Notes under the pieces: model-generated
Database searches by the model: none
Told to the model about the DNA's origin: nothing
What the model saw: only the letters and a program-made list of their open reading frames with translations
Assembly (NCBI RefSeq): GCF_025398315.1
Contig: NZ_JAODOQ010000001.1
Coordinates: 2,852,001 to 2,916,000, forward strand
DNA: 64,000 nucleotides
Origin: Shewanella phaeophyticola
GTDB taxonomy: Bacteria > Pseudomonadota > Gammaproteobacteria > Enterobacterales > Shewanellaceae
Direction of reading: 5' to 3'
Made by a program: the position numbers and the translations under genes
Shown: in pieces, positions 21,120 to 31,489 of the stretch
Numbering within the stretch: position 1 is the stretch's first letter
How the letters are laid out: every line of letters begins with the position of its first letter

Positions 21120-22556
21120 ATGATCAAAAACTTATTAATCATTTTGCTATGTGCCATTTTAAGCGCCTGTCAGCCAGTTGATATTCAACAGGTCGATATT
21201 GCTGCGCCTGCACAAAAGCGCAGTGTGTTAAAAGTCGGCACCTTGTATGAACTGCAGATTTACCTTAATTCTGAATTAGGTGAAACCGGTTTTGACTTTG
21301 AAATGGCTCAGCGTTTTGCTGACTATTTATCGCTGCCATTAGAAATGATCCCTTACACCGATCGCAAAGCCTTATTTAAAGCGTTAAAAGATAACGATAT
21401 CGACATTATTGCCGCTGGTATTGCCAAAACGCCCAATCGCAGCCAGCAATTTAAACTTGAGCCTACCTTATATAAAGTTAACCAAGTGCTGGTGTACAAA
21501 GAAGGCACACCTGAGCCTAAAGACATTGGTACCTTGTCGGGTGAAATCACCGTGATGGCCAATTCATCATCGGTAAATACCCTGACTCAATTACAAAAAG
21601 ATTATCCTGAGTTGATGTGGAACCAGGTCAGCGATAAAGATAATGAAGAGCTATTTGCGCTGATAGCCAAAGGTGAGTTGAACTACACAATTTCAGACTC
21701 AAACAGTCTGTTGATCAATCAGCGTTTTTTGCCTGAATTACGTGCAGGGATGATTTTAGAAGAAAAAGTTGAAGTAGTTTGGTTGTTGCCGCCAAAAGAA
21801 AGTGACCGTTTAATGAGTCAGCTTTTGGCTTTTTGGCACAAAGAGAAACGCGCTGGCACTCTTGAGCACTTAAACGAAAAATACTTTGGCCATGTAAAAC
21901 GTTTTGATTATGTCGATACCCGTGCCTTTATCCGTGCTATTGACAATATTTTGCCAGAATATCGCGGCATGTTTGAAGAGTACGCTGGCGAACTAGATTG
22001 GCGTAAACTCGCAGCTGCGAGCTATCAAGAGTCACACTGGAACCCGACAGCGCGCTCCCCTACCGGTGTACGCGGCATGATGATGCTGACTCGACCTACA
22101 GCCTCTTATGTGGGAGTGGATAACCGTTTAGATGCAGAACAAAGCATCCGTGGCGGAGCATTTTATTTAAAAGATATGTTAGACCGCTTACCAGACTCTA
22201 TAGCCGATTCACAACGAGTGTGGTTTGCGCTGGCCGCTTATAATATTGGTTTGAGCTATGTTGAAGATGCACGCCGCTTAACCGAATCAATGGGTATGGA
22301 TCCTAGCGCCTGGCGCGACGTGAAAAAAGTATTACCGCTGTTGCAACAATCAAAGTACTACAAGCAAACCCGATATGGTTATGCGCGCGGCAGTGAAGCG
22401 GTACATTATGTTGACAGTATTCGCCGTTATTACGACACCTTAGTCTGGGTAGATAACCAAACTAAACAAATGGAAATGATTGAAGAAAACGACAGCATTG
22501 AAGTGATTGCTGAAGAAGTACCAATCAATACCAATGTGTCTGCACAGCAACCTTAA
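21120..22556 (+). CDS. mltF: Membrane-bound lytic murein transglycosylase F
   Basis: MltF cleaves peptidoglycan glycan strands, releasing 1,6-anhydro-muropeptides. The 478-residue protein begins [17 protein letters not shown], a lipobox that anchors it to the outer membrane. Residues about 35-260 form the solute-binding-protein-3 regulatory domain ([25 protein letters not shown]). The C-terminal half is the SLT catalytic domain with the Glu in [11 protein letters not shown], then [13 protein letters not shown] and [13 protein letters not shown]. It is divergent from purL, as in E. coli and Shewanella. Confidence 0.95.
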   Translation: MIKNLLIILLCAILSACQPVDIQQVDIAAPAQKRSVLKVGTLYELQIYLNSELGETGFDFEMAQRFADYLSLPLEMIPYTDRKALFKALKDNDIDIIAAGIAKTPNRSQQFKLEPTLYKVNQVLVYKEGTPEPKDIGTLSGEITVMANSSSVNTLTQLQKDYPELMWNQVSDKDNEELFALIAKGELNYTISDSNSLLINQRFLPELRAGMILEEKVEVVWLLPPKESDRLMSQLLAFWHKEKRAGTLEHLNEKYFGHVKRFDYVDTRAFIRAIDNILPEYRGMFEEYAGELDWRKLAAASYQESHWNPTARSPTGVRGMMMLTRPTASYVGVDNRLDAEQSIRGGAFYLKDMLDRLPDSIADSQRVWFALAAYNIGLSYVEDARRLTESMGMDPSAWRDVKKVLPLLQQSKYYKQTRYGYARGSEAVHYVDSIRRYYDTLVWVDNQTKQMEMIEENDSIEVIAEEVPINTNVSAQQP

Positions 22557-22557
22557 G

Positions 22558-22573
22558 GCCTGTTGATCTTTCT
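22558..22573 (+). repeat. Solo copy of a MITE end next to mltF
   Basis: GGCCTGTTGATCTTTC right after the mltF stop closely matches the 18-bp terminal repeat of the MITE at about 42.7-43.0 kb (GGGTCTGTTGATCTTT). No partner end was found within several hundred bases, so this may be a remnant. Confidence 0.45.
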
Positions 22574-22682
22574 TAATTAACCATTGCATTGTCGGTTTTG
22601 AAAAAATATTATGGCGGTTCTACGACGAGCTATTGCTTATCGTTACACTATGTCACACTGCAACAATGATTGAGGTATGGGT

Positions 22683-22802
22683 ATGAGAAGAAGAATAATG
22701 AGTAACATGGTTTCACGCCGCCGTGTGATGCTTAAGGTACAAAAGAACCGCATTCAAAATCGTCAGCGCGCTCATTTTTTACTTGTTCAAACAGAAACTT
22801 AA
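22683..22802 (+). CDS. Small, very basic 39-residue protein, function unknown
   Basis: An ATG with GAGG seven bases upstream opens a 39-codon frame, MRRRIMSNMVSRRRVMLKVQ and onward, ending LLVQTET. It has about ten Arg/Lys residues, no Cys and no membrane span, and could be RNA- or membrane-surface-binding. It lies between mltF and a MITE-like repeat and is transcribed like mltF. I do not recognise the family. The ribosome site and composition favour a real gene, but chance cannot be excluded. Confidence 0.4.
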   Translation: MRRRIMSNMVSRRRVMLKVQKNRIQNRQRAHFLLVQTET

Positions 22803-22804
22803 TT

Positions 22805-23119
22805 TAATACCAATTCCACTAATTATCTGGTCATTCAGCGGTAATTCTGTGCCTTCTAGGCAAGTAATAGGATTGTAGGCATAGTTGCTCTCGGCAACTG
22901 CTCCTGCGTTGCTCTACCTCCTGCATCCATGCAGTCGTACGTCAAAATACTATTAAGCAGCATAGAAGGCACAGAAACCCGCCTTGCAGGAGGCGCTCAG
23001 ACAGTCCATTTCTTTGTTGCATTGCCTTAGAAGGGAATAACCATTATTTCAACAATGCGCCTCAAACTGAACAGTCTGAGCGACTCTGATTGGTCACATA
23101 ATTAATGGAAATGGTATAA
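22805..23119. mobile_element. MITE-like element, about 315 bp, with 29-bp inverted ends
   Basis: The left end TAATACCAATTCCACTAATT and the reverse complement of the right end TTATACCATTTCCATTAATT match over about 29 bases with few differences, continuing ATCTGGTCA / ATGTGACCA. The interior has no plausible gene. The size, imperfect terminal inverted repeats and intergenic position fit a miniature inverted-repeat element or a highly structured intergenic repeat of the Shewanella/Alteromonadales type. Confidence 0.7.
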
Positions 23120-23213
23120 GTCTTACCACTCATTAGCCCCTATTGAGTCCCTGCTAAGCGAATGCTAATGTGCGGGTACTCATCAAAAAGTCTTTAATCC
23201 GTTTGCTGTTTAG

Positions 23214-23783
23214 CTAACTGTTTAAGGGCTTTTTTTCAGCTCGTCTACGTTTAAAAAACGCACTTAACTGCGCCGCGCAGTCATCGGCTAAGACACCCGA
23301 ACTGACCGATAATTGATGGTTAAACGCCGGATGTTGTAATAAATTAGTCACGCTGCCTGCTGCACCTGTTTTTAAATCCTCTGCACCATAAACCACCCGC
23401 TCAATACGGCTATGCACCATTGCGCCAGCACACATTGAACACGGCTCTAGTGTCACATATAAGGTTGTCCCTAACATACGATAGTTTTCGAGCACGTTAC
23501 CGGCTTGGCGAATGCATTCCATTTCTGCATGAGCGGTAGGGTCGTGATTTAAAATGCTTAAATTAAACCCACTGGCAATCATCACATCATCTTTTACCAA
23601 TACCGCCCCGACCGGCACTTCCCCTTTTCGCTCCGCTTGCTCTGCAAGCTGCATCGCTACCCGCATCCATTTTTCATCAATGGCTAACTGAACACGATCT
23701 ATTGGCGCATCTTCGATGTCATTGTCAACATTGGAATGTAACCAAGGGTCGCTTGGGAGTTCTGCCTTTGGGGTATCTGTCAC
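23214..23783 (-). CDS. tadA: tRNA-specific adenosine deaminase TadA
   Basis: TadA converts A34 to inosine in tRNA-Arg(ACG). The zinc site is complete: HAEMECIRQAG gives His and the catalytic Glu, and TLEPCSMCAGAMVHSR gives the two Cys. The deaminase fold starts at about residue 38 (EKWMRVAMQLAEQAERKGEV) after an acidic, poorly conserved N-terminal extension; translation may begin further in. The C-terminus ends in a basic helix FFKRRRAEKKP. It follows guaA on the same strand, but a terminator lies between them. Confidence 0.93.
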   Translation of the reverse strand: MTDTPKAELPSDPWLHSNVDNDIEDAPIDRVQLAIDEKWMRVAMQLAEQAERKGEVPVGAVLVKDDVMIASGFNLSILNHDPTAHAEMECIRQAGNVLENYRMLGTTLYVTLEPCSMCAGAMVHSRIERVVYGAEDLKTGAAGSVTNLLQHPAFNHQLSVSSGVLADDCAAQLSAFFKRRRAEKKPLNS

Positions 23784-23826
23784 ACTATTAGCCTAGGTAA
23801 AGTTCATGCTTTCTATTCTACCAAAT

Positions 23827-23852
23827 AAAAAAGACGCCGCAGCGTCTTTTTT
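23827..23852. terminator. Terminator after guaA
   Basis: Stem AAAAAAGACGC / GCGTCTTTTTT with loop cgca. It ends the guaBA operon before tadA. Confidence 0.9.
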
Positions 23853-23879
23853 GTAGAACCGAGGGTTAATCCGTTTGGA

Positions 23880-25458
23880 TTATTCCCATTCAATCGTTGC
23901 CGGTGGCTTACCAGAAATATCGTATACCACACGAGAAATACCATCGATTTCATTAATGATGCGGTTTGATACACGACCTAAGAAGTCGTAGGGTAAGTGC
24001 GCCCAATGTGCGGTCATAAAGTCGATAGTTTCTACCGCGCGAAGCGACACAACCCAATCATACTTACGACCATCGCCCATCACACCCACTGAACGTACCG
24101 GTAAAAATACGGTAAATGCTTGGCTGACTTTGTTGTATAAGTCTGCTTTATGTAATTCTTCAATGAAGATAGCATCAGCACGGCGCAACAAGTCACAGTA
24201 TTCTTTTTTCACTTCGCCAAGAACGCGTACACCAAGGCCTGCACTCTGGGAACGGGTGACGATAAAGCATGTTGTAAGGTAGGCCAAGTTCTAAACCAAT
24301 TTTACGCACTTCATCTTTAAATAACTCACGTAACGGCTCCACTAAACCTAACTCCATATCGTCAGGCAAACCGCCTACGTTATGGTGCGACTTAATCACA
24401 TGTGCTTTACCTGTTGCACTGCCTGCAGACTCAATCACATCTGGGTAGATAGTGCCTTGAGCTAACCATTTAGCATTGACGCATTTTTTAGATTCTTCAT
24501 CAAAAATCTCAACAAACACGCGGCCAATGATTTTACGCTTGGCTTCTGGCTCAGCTTCACCAGCCATTGCATCTAAGAAACGGTTTTCAGCATCTACATG
24601 AACAATGTTCAGTCCAAAATGATCGCCAAACATTTCTAATACTTGGTCGGCTTCGTTTAAACGTAATAAACCGTTGTCAACAAACACACAAGTTAACTTG
24701 TCGCCAATGGCACGGTGTAACAGCATGGCCACAACGGATGAGTCTACACCACCAGAGAGGCCTAAAATCACTTCATCATCGCCAATTTGTTGCTTTAAAC
24801 GCTCTACTGCATCTTCGATAATGGAAGAGGGTTTCCAGTTAGCTTCACAGCCACAAATGTCTAGCGCAAAATGCTCAAGCATGCGTTGACCTTGGCGAGT
24901 GTGAGTCACTTCTGGGTGAAATTGTACGCCGTAAAAACGTTTTTCTTCATTGGCCATTGCCGCAAAAGGGCACGTTGCCGTTTTTGCAACAGTCACAAAG
25001 CCTTCTGGGATCACCGATACTTTATCACCATGGCTCATCCATACATCAAGTAATGGCTTACCGTCAGCACTCACTGCATCTTCAATGCTTTTAAACAGTG
25101 CAGAAGTGGTTTGCAGTTCAATTTGAGCATAGCCAAACTCGCCCTCGCCCACGCCTTGAATCACTTTTCCGCCAAGCTGCTCAGACATAGTTTGCATGCC
25201 ATAACAAATGCCTAATACAGGAACGCCAGCAGTGAATACATATTCTGGTGCGCGCGGAGAGTGGTCAGCAGTAACGCTTTCAGTGCCACCCGCTAAAATA
25301 ATGCCGTTTGGCGCAAACTCACGAATTTGTGCTTCGCTGACGTCCCACGCCCATAACTCACAATACACGCCAATTTCACGAATACGACGGGCAATAAGTT
25401 GGGTGTACTGAGAACCAAAATCGAGGATCAAAATCTTATGATCATGAATATTAATCAT
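23880..25458 (-). CDS. guaA: GMP synthase (glutamine-hydrolysing), one frameshift in this sequence
   Basis: GuaA aminates XMP to GMP. It has an N-terminal class I glutaminase ([31 protein letters not shown]), an ATP-pyrophosphatase loop LSGGVDSSV, and the C-terminal dimerisation domain ([20 protein letters not shown]). The frame breaks near 24244. The universal stretch [15 protein letters not shown] is expected, and the read has CCAGAGTGCAGGC where CCAGGCCCAGGC should be. Removing the one-base excess gives 525 codons, exactly the E. coli length. guaA lies 92 bases after guaB. Confidence 0.96.
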
Positions 25459-25550
25459 GGGTAACCTTTACAAATTGATTAAATGCCATGGCCAAGACAT
25501 TGGCCATAATGCGTGTAACGAAAGGGCGACAAATGTCGCCCTCACATAAA

Positions 25551-27023
25551 TTATGAACCTGAACGGTAATTTGGCGCTTCTTTAGTAATGGTCACATCGT
25601 GAACATGTGATTCACCCATACCGGCAGAAGTGACTTTTACAAACTGTGCTTTTTCATTTAAATCTTTAATGGTGGCACAACCTGTTAACCCCATGCATGA
25701 ACGTAAACCGCCCATATGCTGGTGAATAATTTCTTTAATCTTGCCTTTGTAGGGTACGCGGCCTTCAATACCTTCTGGTACTAATTTGTCAGCGGCGTTA
25801 TCGCTTTGGAAATAACGATCTGATGAACCTTGGGTTTGTCCCATTGCGCCCAATGAACCCATACCGCGGTATGACTTATAAGCACGGCCTTGGTATAGCT
25901 CAGTCTCGCCTGGTGCTTCGTCAGTACCAGCAAACATAGAACCGGCCATGATGCATGATGCACCCGCGGCTAATGCTTTTGCCAAGTCACCAGAGAAACG
26001 AATACCACCATCAGCAATCACAGGAATGCCAAGCGCAAGCACGGCTTCAGCAGCATCAGAAACGGCAGTAATTTGCGGTACACCTACACCAGTTACAATA
26101 CGGGTAGTACAAATTGAACCAGAGCCAATACCCACTTTAACAGCGTTAACACCCGCTTCGACTAACGCTAATGCGCCAGAAGCGGTTGCAACGTTACCGC
26201 CAACAATTTGTAACTCAGGATATTTAGCGCGAGTATCACGAATACGTTGTAATACGCCTTCTGAGTGGCCGTGAGATGAGTCAATTAGCAGTACGTCAAC
26301 ACCCGCTTTAACAAGTGCATCAATACGCTCTTCATTACCTGCACCAGCACCTACCGCGGCACCTACACGTAAACGCCCCAACTCATCTTTACATGCGTTT
26401 GGCTTACGTTCAGCTTTTTCGAAATCTTTTACGGTAATTAAGCCTTTAAGCTTAAAGTTGTCATTGACCACTAATACTTTTTCAATGCGGTGTGAATGCA
26501 TTAACTTCTGCACTTCATCTAATTTAGTGCCTTCAGGTACTGTCACTAGACGATCTTTCGGGGTCATCATATCGGCAACCGTTTTGCTCCAATCGGTCAC
26601 AAAACGCACGTCACGACCAGTAATAATACCCACAAGTTCGTGTGCATCATTCACTACAGGGTAGCCGGCAAAACCATTACGTTCAGTTAAAATACGTAAA
26701 TCAGTTAAGCTGGTAGTCGGGGTTACGGTAACAGGATCTTGAACGATACCTGCTTCGTAGCTTTTTACTTTACGGACTTCTTCGGCTTGTTGATCAATGC
26801 TCATGTTTTTATGAATAAATCCTAAACCACCTTCTTGCGCGATAGCAATTGCAAGACGAGATTCAGTCACCGTGTCCATAGCAGCAGACACAAGTGGAAT
26901 ATTCAATTCGATTTTATTCGTTAAACGAGTTTTGAGAACAGCGGTATTAGGGAGTACGGTCGAGTGGGCAGGAACCAACAACACATCATCAAAGGTTAGT
27001 GCATCTTTCAGTAAACGTAGCAT
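25551..27023 (-). CDS. guaB: Inosine-5'-monophosphate dehydrogenase
   Basis: GuaB oxidises IMP to XMP with NAD+, the first committed step to GMP. The 490-residue protein begins [20 protein letters not shown]. It has a TIM-barrel core with the catalytic Cys loop [16 protein letters not shown], the phosphate-binding [13 protein letters not shown] and the flap region [10 protein letters not shown]. Two CBS domains are inserted at about residues 95-200 ([22 protein letters not shown]). It is co-directional with guaA as the guaBA operon and divergent from xseA. Confidence 0.98.
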   Translation of the reverse strand: MLRLLKDALTFDDVLLVPAHSTVLPNTAVLKTRLTNKIELNIPLVSAAMDTVTESRLAIAIAQEGGLGFIHKNMSIDQQAEEVRKVKSYEAGIVQDPVTVTPTTSLTDLRILTERNGFAGYPVVNDAHELVGIITGRDVRFVTDWSKTVADMMTPKDRLVTVPEGTKLDEVQKLMHSHRIEKVLVVNDNFKLKGLITVKDFEKAERKPNACKDELGRLRVGAAVGAGAGNEERIDALVKAGVDVLLIDSSHGHSEGVLQRIRDTRAKYPELQIVGGNVATASGALALVEAGVNAVKVGIGSGSICTTRIVTGVGVPQITAVSDAAEAVLALGIPVIADGGIRFSGDLAKALAAGASCIMAGSMFAGTDEAPGETELYQGRAYKSYRGMGSLGAMGQTQGSSDRYFQSDNAADKLVPEGIEGRVPYKGKIKEIIHQHMGGLRSCMGLTGCATIKDLNEKAQFVKVTSAGMGESHVHDVTITKEAPNYRSGS

Positions 27024-27141
27024 GGCAACATCTCCCTAGTAAGTAGGATTTGAGGTGAAATATTGCGGCGAGATTATACCTTGCATATTACAGTTGGTAA
27101 ATGGAAAATAGATTTTTATTACCTTTAGAATGAGAACACTC

Positions 27142-28482
27142 ATGAGTGCCACAAAAAACAATGTTTACACTGTTTCGCAATTAAATGGCGAAGTCAGGCA
27201 TATTCTTGAAGGTCAAATAGGTAAAATTTGGTTAAATGGTGAAATTTCAAACTTTTCCTCGCCCAGCTCTGGCCATTGGTATCTCACGTTAAAAGACAGT
27301 CGCTCACAAATCCGTTGTGCCATGTTTAAAGGCCGTAATCAATCGGTACGCTTTAAACCCGTTAATGGTCAACAAGTGTTAGTTAAAGGCACCATCAGCG
27401 TTTACGAGCCTCGTGGCGACTATCAATTGCTATTAGAGTCAATGTTACCTGCTGGTGACGGTTTGTTAGCGCAAGAATTTGAAGCGTTAAAGCTCAAATT
27501 GGCCGCTGAAGGCTTATTTACCACAGAAACAAAGCGCCCTATTCCCCAAAATATTCAACGCATTGGTGTAATTACTTCGGCAACGGGTGCTGCATTGCGC
27601 GACATATTGCACGTATTGGCCAGACGCGACCCATCAATTGAAGTCATTGTTTATCCAACCCAAGTACAAGGCGCAGCGGCGAGCCAGTTAATTAGCCAGG
27701 CCATTGCTATGGCAAACCAGCGCCTTGAAGTGGATGTACTATTACTGACCCGTGGTGGCGGCTCGTTGGAAGATTTATGGTGTTTTAACAGCGAACACTT
27801 AGCCCATGCCATTTACAACAGTGCTTTGCCAGTAATTAGTGCTGTCGGCCATGAGATTGATACCACCATTAGTGACTATGTTGCCGATGTGCGCGCTCCC
27901 ACACCATCTGCAGGTGCTGAGCTATTGTCTAAAGACAAAGGCAATAAAGCGGAAAAGCTTATTTTGTTGTTATCGCGCTTGCAACAAGGGATGAAGCATT
28001 ATCAATTACAACAAAGCGGCCGCTTAAACCAATTAAGCCACCAGCTTCAACGCCATGAACCACAGCGAAAACTACAACAGTTTGAGCAGCGATTTGATGA
28101 GATGCAAATGCGCTTAGAAAATGCCTTACAACATAAACTAAGCCGCTTAACTTTGCGTCACCAGCAATTACATAATCGCTTACAACAACGCTCACCGGCC
28201 AGCACCTTAACATTAGAAAAGCAGCGCCTACAGTATTTAACTGAACGGTTTAACGACGTCAGCAGCGACTACTTTAAGCAGGCAGCGGTGCGCGTTGCAC
28301 AGGCAGCTCACAAACTTGATACCGTCAGCCCATTGGCCACCTTAAGCCGTGGCTATTCAATCACTAGCACAAATCAACACGTTGTTGAAAATGCTCAACA
28401 ATTAATGTTGGGAGATGAAATTCACACCCGCTTAAAGCACGGTGAAGTCACCTCGACCGTGACGAAGGTCATCAGTAACTAA
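27142..28482 (+). CDS. xseA: Exodeoxyribonuclease VII large subunit
   Basis: XseA is the catalytic subunit that, with XseB, degrades single-stranded DNA. The N-terminal OB fold ([35 protein letters not shown]) is followed by the nuclease core with [32 protein letters not shown] and [13 protein letters not shown], then a long coiled-coil and a C-terminal SRGYSIT segment. I chose the second ATG (MSATKNN), which matches relatives; a start four codons earlier is possible. It is divergent from guaB; xseB is not here. Confidence 0.95.
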   Translation: MSATKNNVYTVSQLNGEVRHILEGQIGKIWLNGEISNFSSPSSGHWYLTLKDSRSQIRCAMFKGRNQSVRFKPVNGQQVLVKGTISVYEPRGDYQLLLESMLPAGDGLLAQEFEALKLKLAAEGLFTTETKRPIPQNIQRIGVITSATGAALRDILHVLARRDPSIEVIVYPTQVQGAAASQLISQAIAMANQRLEVDVLLLTRGGGSLEDLWCFNSEHLAHAIYNSALPVISAVGHEIDTTISDYVADVRAPTPSAGAELLSKDKGNKAEKLILLLSRLQQGMKHYQLQQSGRLNQLSHQLQRHEPQRKLQQFEQRFDEMQMRLENALQHKLSRLTLRHQQLHNRLQQRSPASTLTLEKQRLQYLTERFNDVSSDYFKQAAVRVAQAAHKLDTVSPLATLSRGYSITSTNQHVVENAQQLMLGDEIHTRLKHGEVTSTVTKVISN

Positions 28483-28540
28483 CCTCAGCTCAAGTTAATC
28501 TAGGGTTATCATTCACGAGGCTGAATCGATTGTCACTTGG

Positions 28541-29218
28541 TTACTGAGCCATTGGCGTAAGAACAATTTCTACACGGCGGTTTTGCGCACGACCATCGGC
28601 GGTATTGTTGCTGGCAATCGGGCTTGATTCACCCATGCCGGTTGCTGACACGCGCGAACCACTTACGTTTTGGCTAGTAATGTATTGTGCCACTTCGCTG
28701 GCTCGTACTTGCGATAAACGTAGATTGTATGAGTCAGAACCAGAGCTGTCGGTGTAGCCGATAATGTTTAAGCGCGTATCGCTGTATTCTTTGGCAACCA
28801 AAACAACACTGTTTAATACCGATTTAGCACGTTCACTTAACACGGTTTGGTCAACAGCAAACGTCACTTCGTTTGGCATATTGAGGATAATGTTATCGCC
28901 ATCACGGGTAACACTGACGCCAGAAGACTGTAACTGCTTACGTAATTTAGCCTCTTGTACATCCATGTAATAACCAATACCACCGCCGACAGCCGCACCA
29001 GATGCAGCACCAATTAATGCGCCTTTGCCGCGATCGCTTTTACTTGATGAGGCCACACCAATGGCTGCCCCGCTAATTGCACCAATAATGGCACCATTGG
29101 TCGCTTTAGCATTTTCAGACTCGCCGGTGTAAGGATTAGGCAATTGGCAGCCTGACAACAACAGAGCTGAACCTAATAAACAACCGCATAATAACGATGA
29201 ATTCAATTTTACTAACAT
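28541..29218 (-). CDS. OmpA-family lipoprotein with glycine zipper (YiaD-like)
   Basis: A 225-aa outer-membrane lipoprotein: signal peptide and lipobox LLSGC, then a double glycine zipper (GAIIGAISGAAIGVASS and GALIGAASGAAVGGGIGYY, about residues 42-90). The C-terminal OmpA domain has the peptidoglycan-binding pattern IIGYTDSSGSDSYNLRLSQV followed by RASEVAQYI and NRRVEIVLTP. The architecture matches E. coli YiaD, a non-covalent tether between outer membrane and cell wall. It is a stand-alone minus-strand gene whose stop lies close to the xseA stop. Confidence 0.9.
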   Translation of the reverse strand: MLVKLNSSLLCGCLLGSALLLSGCQLPNPYTGESENAKATNGAIIGAISGAAIGVASSSKSDRGKGALIGAASGAAVGGGIGYYMDVQEAKLRKQLQSSGVSVTRDGDNIILNMPNEVTFAVDQTVLSERAKSVLNSVVLVAKEYSDTRLNIIGYTDSSGSDSYNLRLSQVRASEVAQYITSQNVSGSRVSATGMGESSPIASNNTADGRAQNRRVEIVLTPMAQ

Positions 29219-29316
29219 ACACTCTCCTAAGTACTTATTTTTTTAGATAAAAACAAGTAAAAAACTGAGGACTTCAAAAAAATGTCATTCTACTCTAGAT
29301 GAATCTGATGTTTACG

Positions 29317-30194
29317 TTATTTTTTGTTCATAAAACGGCGCCGCCATGCCAATGAACCTAATAAGCTGACCATTAACCAAGACATTGCTCCGCCATGGAC
29401 TTCTTCTACATAAACTTCTTCTACATATACCGTGTCACGGTCGCCACTTTCAAGTGGCAATGCATACAATGAATCAACATCATCACTGCTGATGGTGGCA
29501 ACTGGATCGGCATAACCTAGCTCGTATAAATCAATTAACACATCATAATGGTCAGTTTGATAACCGTTAGCTAGCGTGGTTAATACTTCATAATCATCAA
29601 AGCTTGAGTCAGCGTTGAGCGTGAATACGTCAGTCGAGTAATAATGGATCCAGGACCACCGTTTTGGCTTAAATATAATTCAGCAAAAACATCTGCTTGC
29701 ACGTCACCACCACTGCTGTTGATATCTGCATCGAAGGTCACGCTAAAGGTTTGATAAAAACCGTCGTAATCGTAATCTTCAAATAAACGCGTTTGAGCAT
29801 CATAAAATGAAAAGTCGTAATAGATGACCTGATTTTGCTGAGCTAACGCCCGTAACTGTTGGTTTTCTTGAGTGGCAGCTGCTTTTTGATGAACAGCCAT
29901 ACGTTGTTCGCGCGTCACTTTTGAACTGTTATCGGCTGTAGCGGTTAGTAACGTCGCTTGTTGATGCAAAGCCGCCACTTGGGTTTCATTATTGTCGCTC
30001 GCGGGCGCATCCAATAATCTTGCCTGGCTTACCGCCCCATTGACCTGGCTTGCACTGACTTGAATAGCACTGGCGTCTTCACTATTGGCGTTAGCAGAGC
30101 TTAACCCCAGGATACATGCAACACCCAAGCTTAGCCCTAACTTAACGGTGTTAAATGATGTTGCTTTGCTGATGTTATTTAAATATGGGTTCAT
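29317..30194 (-). CDS. Exported choice-of-anchor H protein with GlyGly-CTERM tail (frameshift)
   Basis: A signal peptide (SLGVACILGLSSANA) leads into a polar helical segment, then a beta-rich domain (VIYYDFSFYDAQTRLFEDYD, FSVTFDADINSSGGDV). The frame is lost near 29652, where GGPW is expected; one added base after GGTCC continues as IHYYSTDVFTLNADSSFDDY. The C-terminus VHGGAMSWLMVSLLGSLAWR plus RRF is a GlyGly-CTERM signal, which rhombosortase cleaves for export through type II secretion to the surface. The joined length is about 292 aa. The promoter carries the same box as the divergent PepSY-kinase operon. Function is unknown. Confidence 0.78.
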
Positions 30195-30226
30195 GGTGAT
30201 TCCTCACAACCTTAAATGTTGTAATC

Positions 30227-30261
30227 ATTAAAACTCACTTAAAATGAACACAAGCTGAACA
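30227..30261 (-). promoter_or_regulatory. PhoP-like response-regulator box and -10 for the CTERM gene
   Basis: On the minus strand: TGTTCA-GCTTG-TGTTCA, twelve bases, then TTTAAT as -10. The architecture is identical to two further promoters at 30.3 and 32.86 kb. It lies about 50 bases before the gene start. Confidence 0.72.
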
Positions 30262-30311
30262 TTACCAAACAGTTAAGCCTCCATATCATTCAATCATCAC
30301 GCTGTTATTGT

Positions 30312-30346
30312 CATTCAGTTAATGTTCATCTGTAGACAGGTATACT
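30312..30346 (+). promoter_or_regulatory. PhoP-like box and -10 for the PepSY-regulator-kinase operon
   Basis: CATTCA-GTTAA-TGTTCA, twelve bases, then TATACT. Hexamers repeat every 11 bp, as in PhoP-type boxes that replace the -35 element. It suggests autoregulation. Confidence 0.72.
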
Positions 30347-30457
30347 TGCCCAGCAACTCATTTTGAATCAACTCCCAGTTCAATTATTTAAGTAGATGTT
30401 TCTATATAGAAAAGGATCTTTTACACTAACGGTAATGAGGTAAATAGGATTAACACC

Positions 30458-30802
30458 ATGCAGCGAATGTTCAAACTCAAGGCCACGCTTTTAGGCTTAA
30501 TGTTAGTGATTTCATCACCCAGCTTTGCTGGCGCTTCGCATGTGTTATCGTTAAGTTCTGCTGCCCCATTTGAGCTTGTTCCAGGTCTTAAAGACAATCG
30601 CCAAAGTAACAACAACTTGGTGGTCACTAGCGCTCAACAAGCCATTCAAATTGCCAAGCGCAATTACTCTGGCAAGGTGTTAAAAGTTCAATCTAGCAGT
30701 GTAAATGGACATCCTGGGTATCGAGTCAAACTACTCACCAATGATGGCGTTATTTTTTATGTCTCTGTTGATGCCACCAATGGTTCAGTTAGAAGGAACT
30801 AG
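30458..30802 (+). CDS. Secreted PepSY-domain protein
   Basis: A 114-aa exported protein: signal peptide MLVISSPSFAG, then one PepSY domain at about residues 50-112 (SAQQAIQIAKRNYSGKVLKV, HPGYRVKLL, VSVDATNGSV). PepSY domains are small periplasmic folds that often modulate proteases or act as ligand or inhibitor modules. It is the first gene of an operon with a PhoP-like regulator, three bases upstream of it, and a histidine kinase, so it may tune the kinase's sensing domain. That role is inferred from position. Confidence 0.82.
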   Translation: MQRMFKLKATLLGLMLVISSPSFAGASHVLSLSSAAPFELVPGLKDNRQSNNNLVVTSAQQAIQIAKRNYSGKVLKVQSSSVNGHPGYRVKLLTNDGVIFYVSVDATNGSVRRN

Positions 30803-30805
30803 CCC

Positions 30806-31489
30806 ATGAGATTATTACTGGTCGAAGATGACCTAGCCTTACAAGCTAACGTTAAGCAGCACCTTATTGATGCGCAGTACACTGTCGATGTCGCTTCTGA
30901 TGGTGAAGAAGGTTTATTCCAGGCCCAAGAATATCAATACGATGTGGCGATTATTGATGTCGGGTTACCTAAAATTGACGGCTTAACCTTAATCAGCCAG
31001 CTGCGCGAACAAAATATTAGTTACCCCATTATCATTTTAACTGCCCGCGATAGCTGGCAAGACAAAGTGATTGGCCTTGATGCCGGTGCAGATGATTATT
31101 TAAGTAAACCGTTTCAGTTAGAAGAGTTAGTCGCACGTATTAATGCATTAATACGACGCTCAGCAGGCAAAGCCAGCCCAGTGATTCAAAATGGATCATT
31201 TAGTATTAATACCCGCAGCCTTGAAATTAAAATGCACCAAGAAGTGGTTAACTTAAGCGGATCTGAATACAAATTATTTGAATACCTGATGTTGCATCCT
31301 GGTTCTGTGCATTCAAAAAGCAGTTTAATTGAGCATATTTACGATCAAGATTTCGATTTAGATTCCAACGTTATCGAAGTGTTTATTCGCCGCTTACGTA
31401 AAAAGCTCGACCCAGACAATCAATATCAACTCATTGAAACATTACGAGGCCAAGGTTATCGTTTGCGTCAATTAGGGCAACATGAGTAA
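30806..31489 (+). CDS. PhoP/OmpR-family response regulator
   Basis: A 227-aa regulator: receiver domain with acidic pocket EDD (residues 7-9), phospho-acceptor Asp51 in IIDVGLPK and Lys in LSKPFQ, then a winged-helix DNA-binding domain (VNLSGSEYKLFEYLM, VIEVFIRRLRKKLD). It resembles PhoP and QseB. It follows the PepSY gene and overlaps the kinase by eight bases. Three local promoters carry direct hexamer repeats spaced 11 bp, a pattern this class binds as a head-to-tail dimer, so its likely targets are this operon, the DUF3300 gene and the CTERM gene. Confidence 0.92.
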   Translation: MRLLLVEDDLALQANVKQHLIDAQYTVDVASDGEEGLFQAQEYQYDVAIIDVGLPKIDGLTLISQLREQNISYPIIILTARDSWQDKVIGLDAGADDYLSKPFQLEELVARINALIRRSAGKASPVIQNGSFSINTRSLEIKMHQEVVNLSGSEYKLFEYLMLHPGSVHSKSSLIEHIYDQDFDLDSNVIEVFIRRLRKKLDPDNQYQLIETLRGQGYRLRQLGQHE

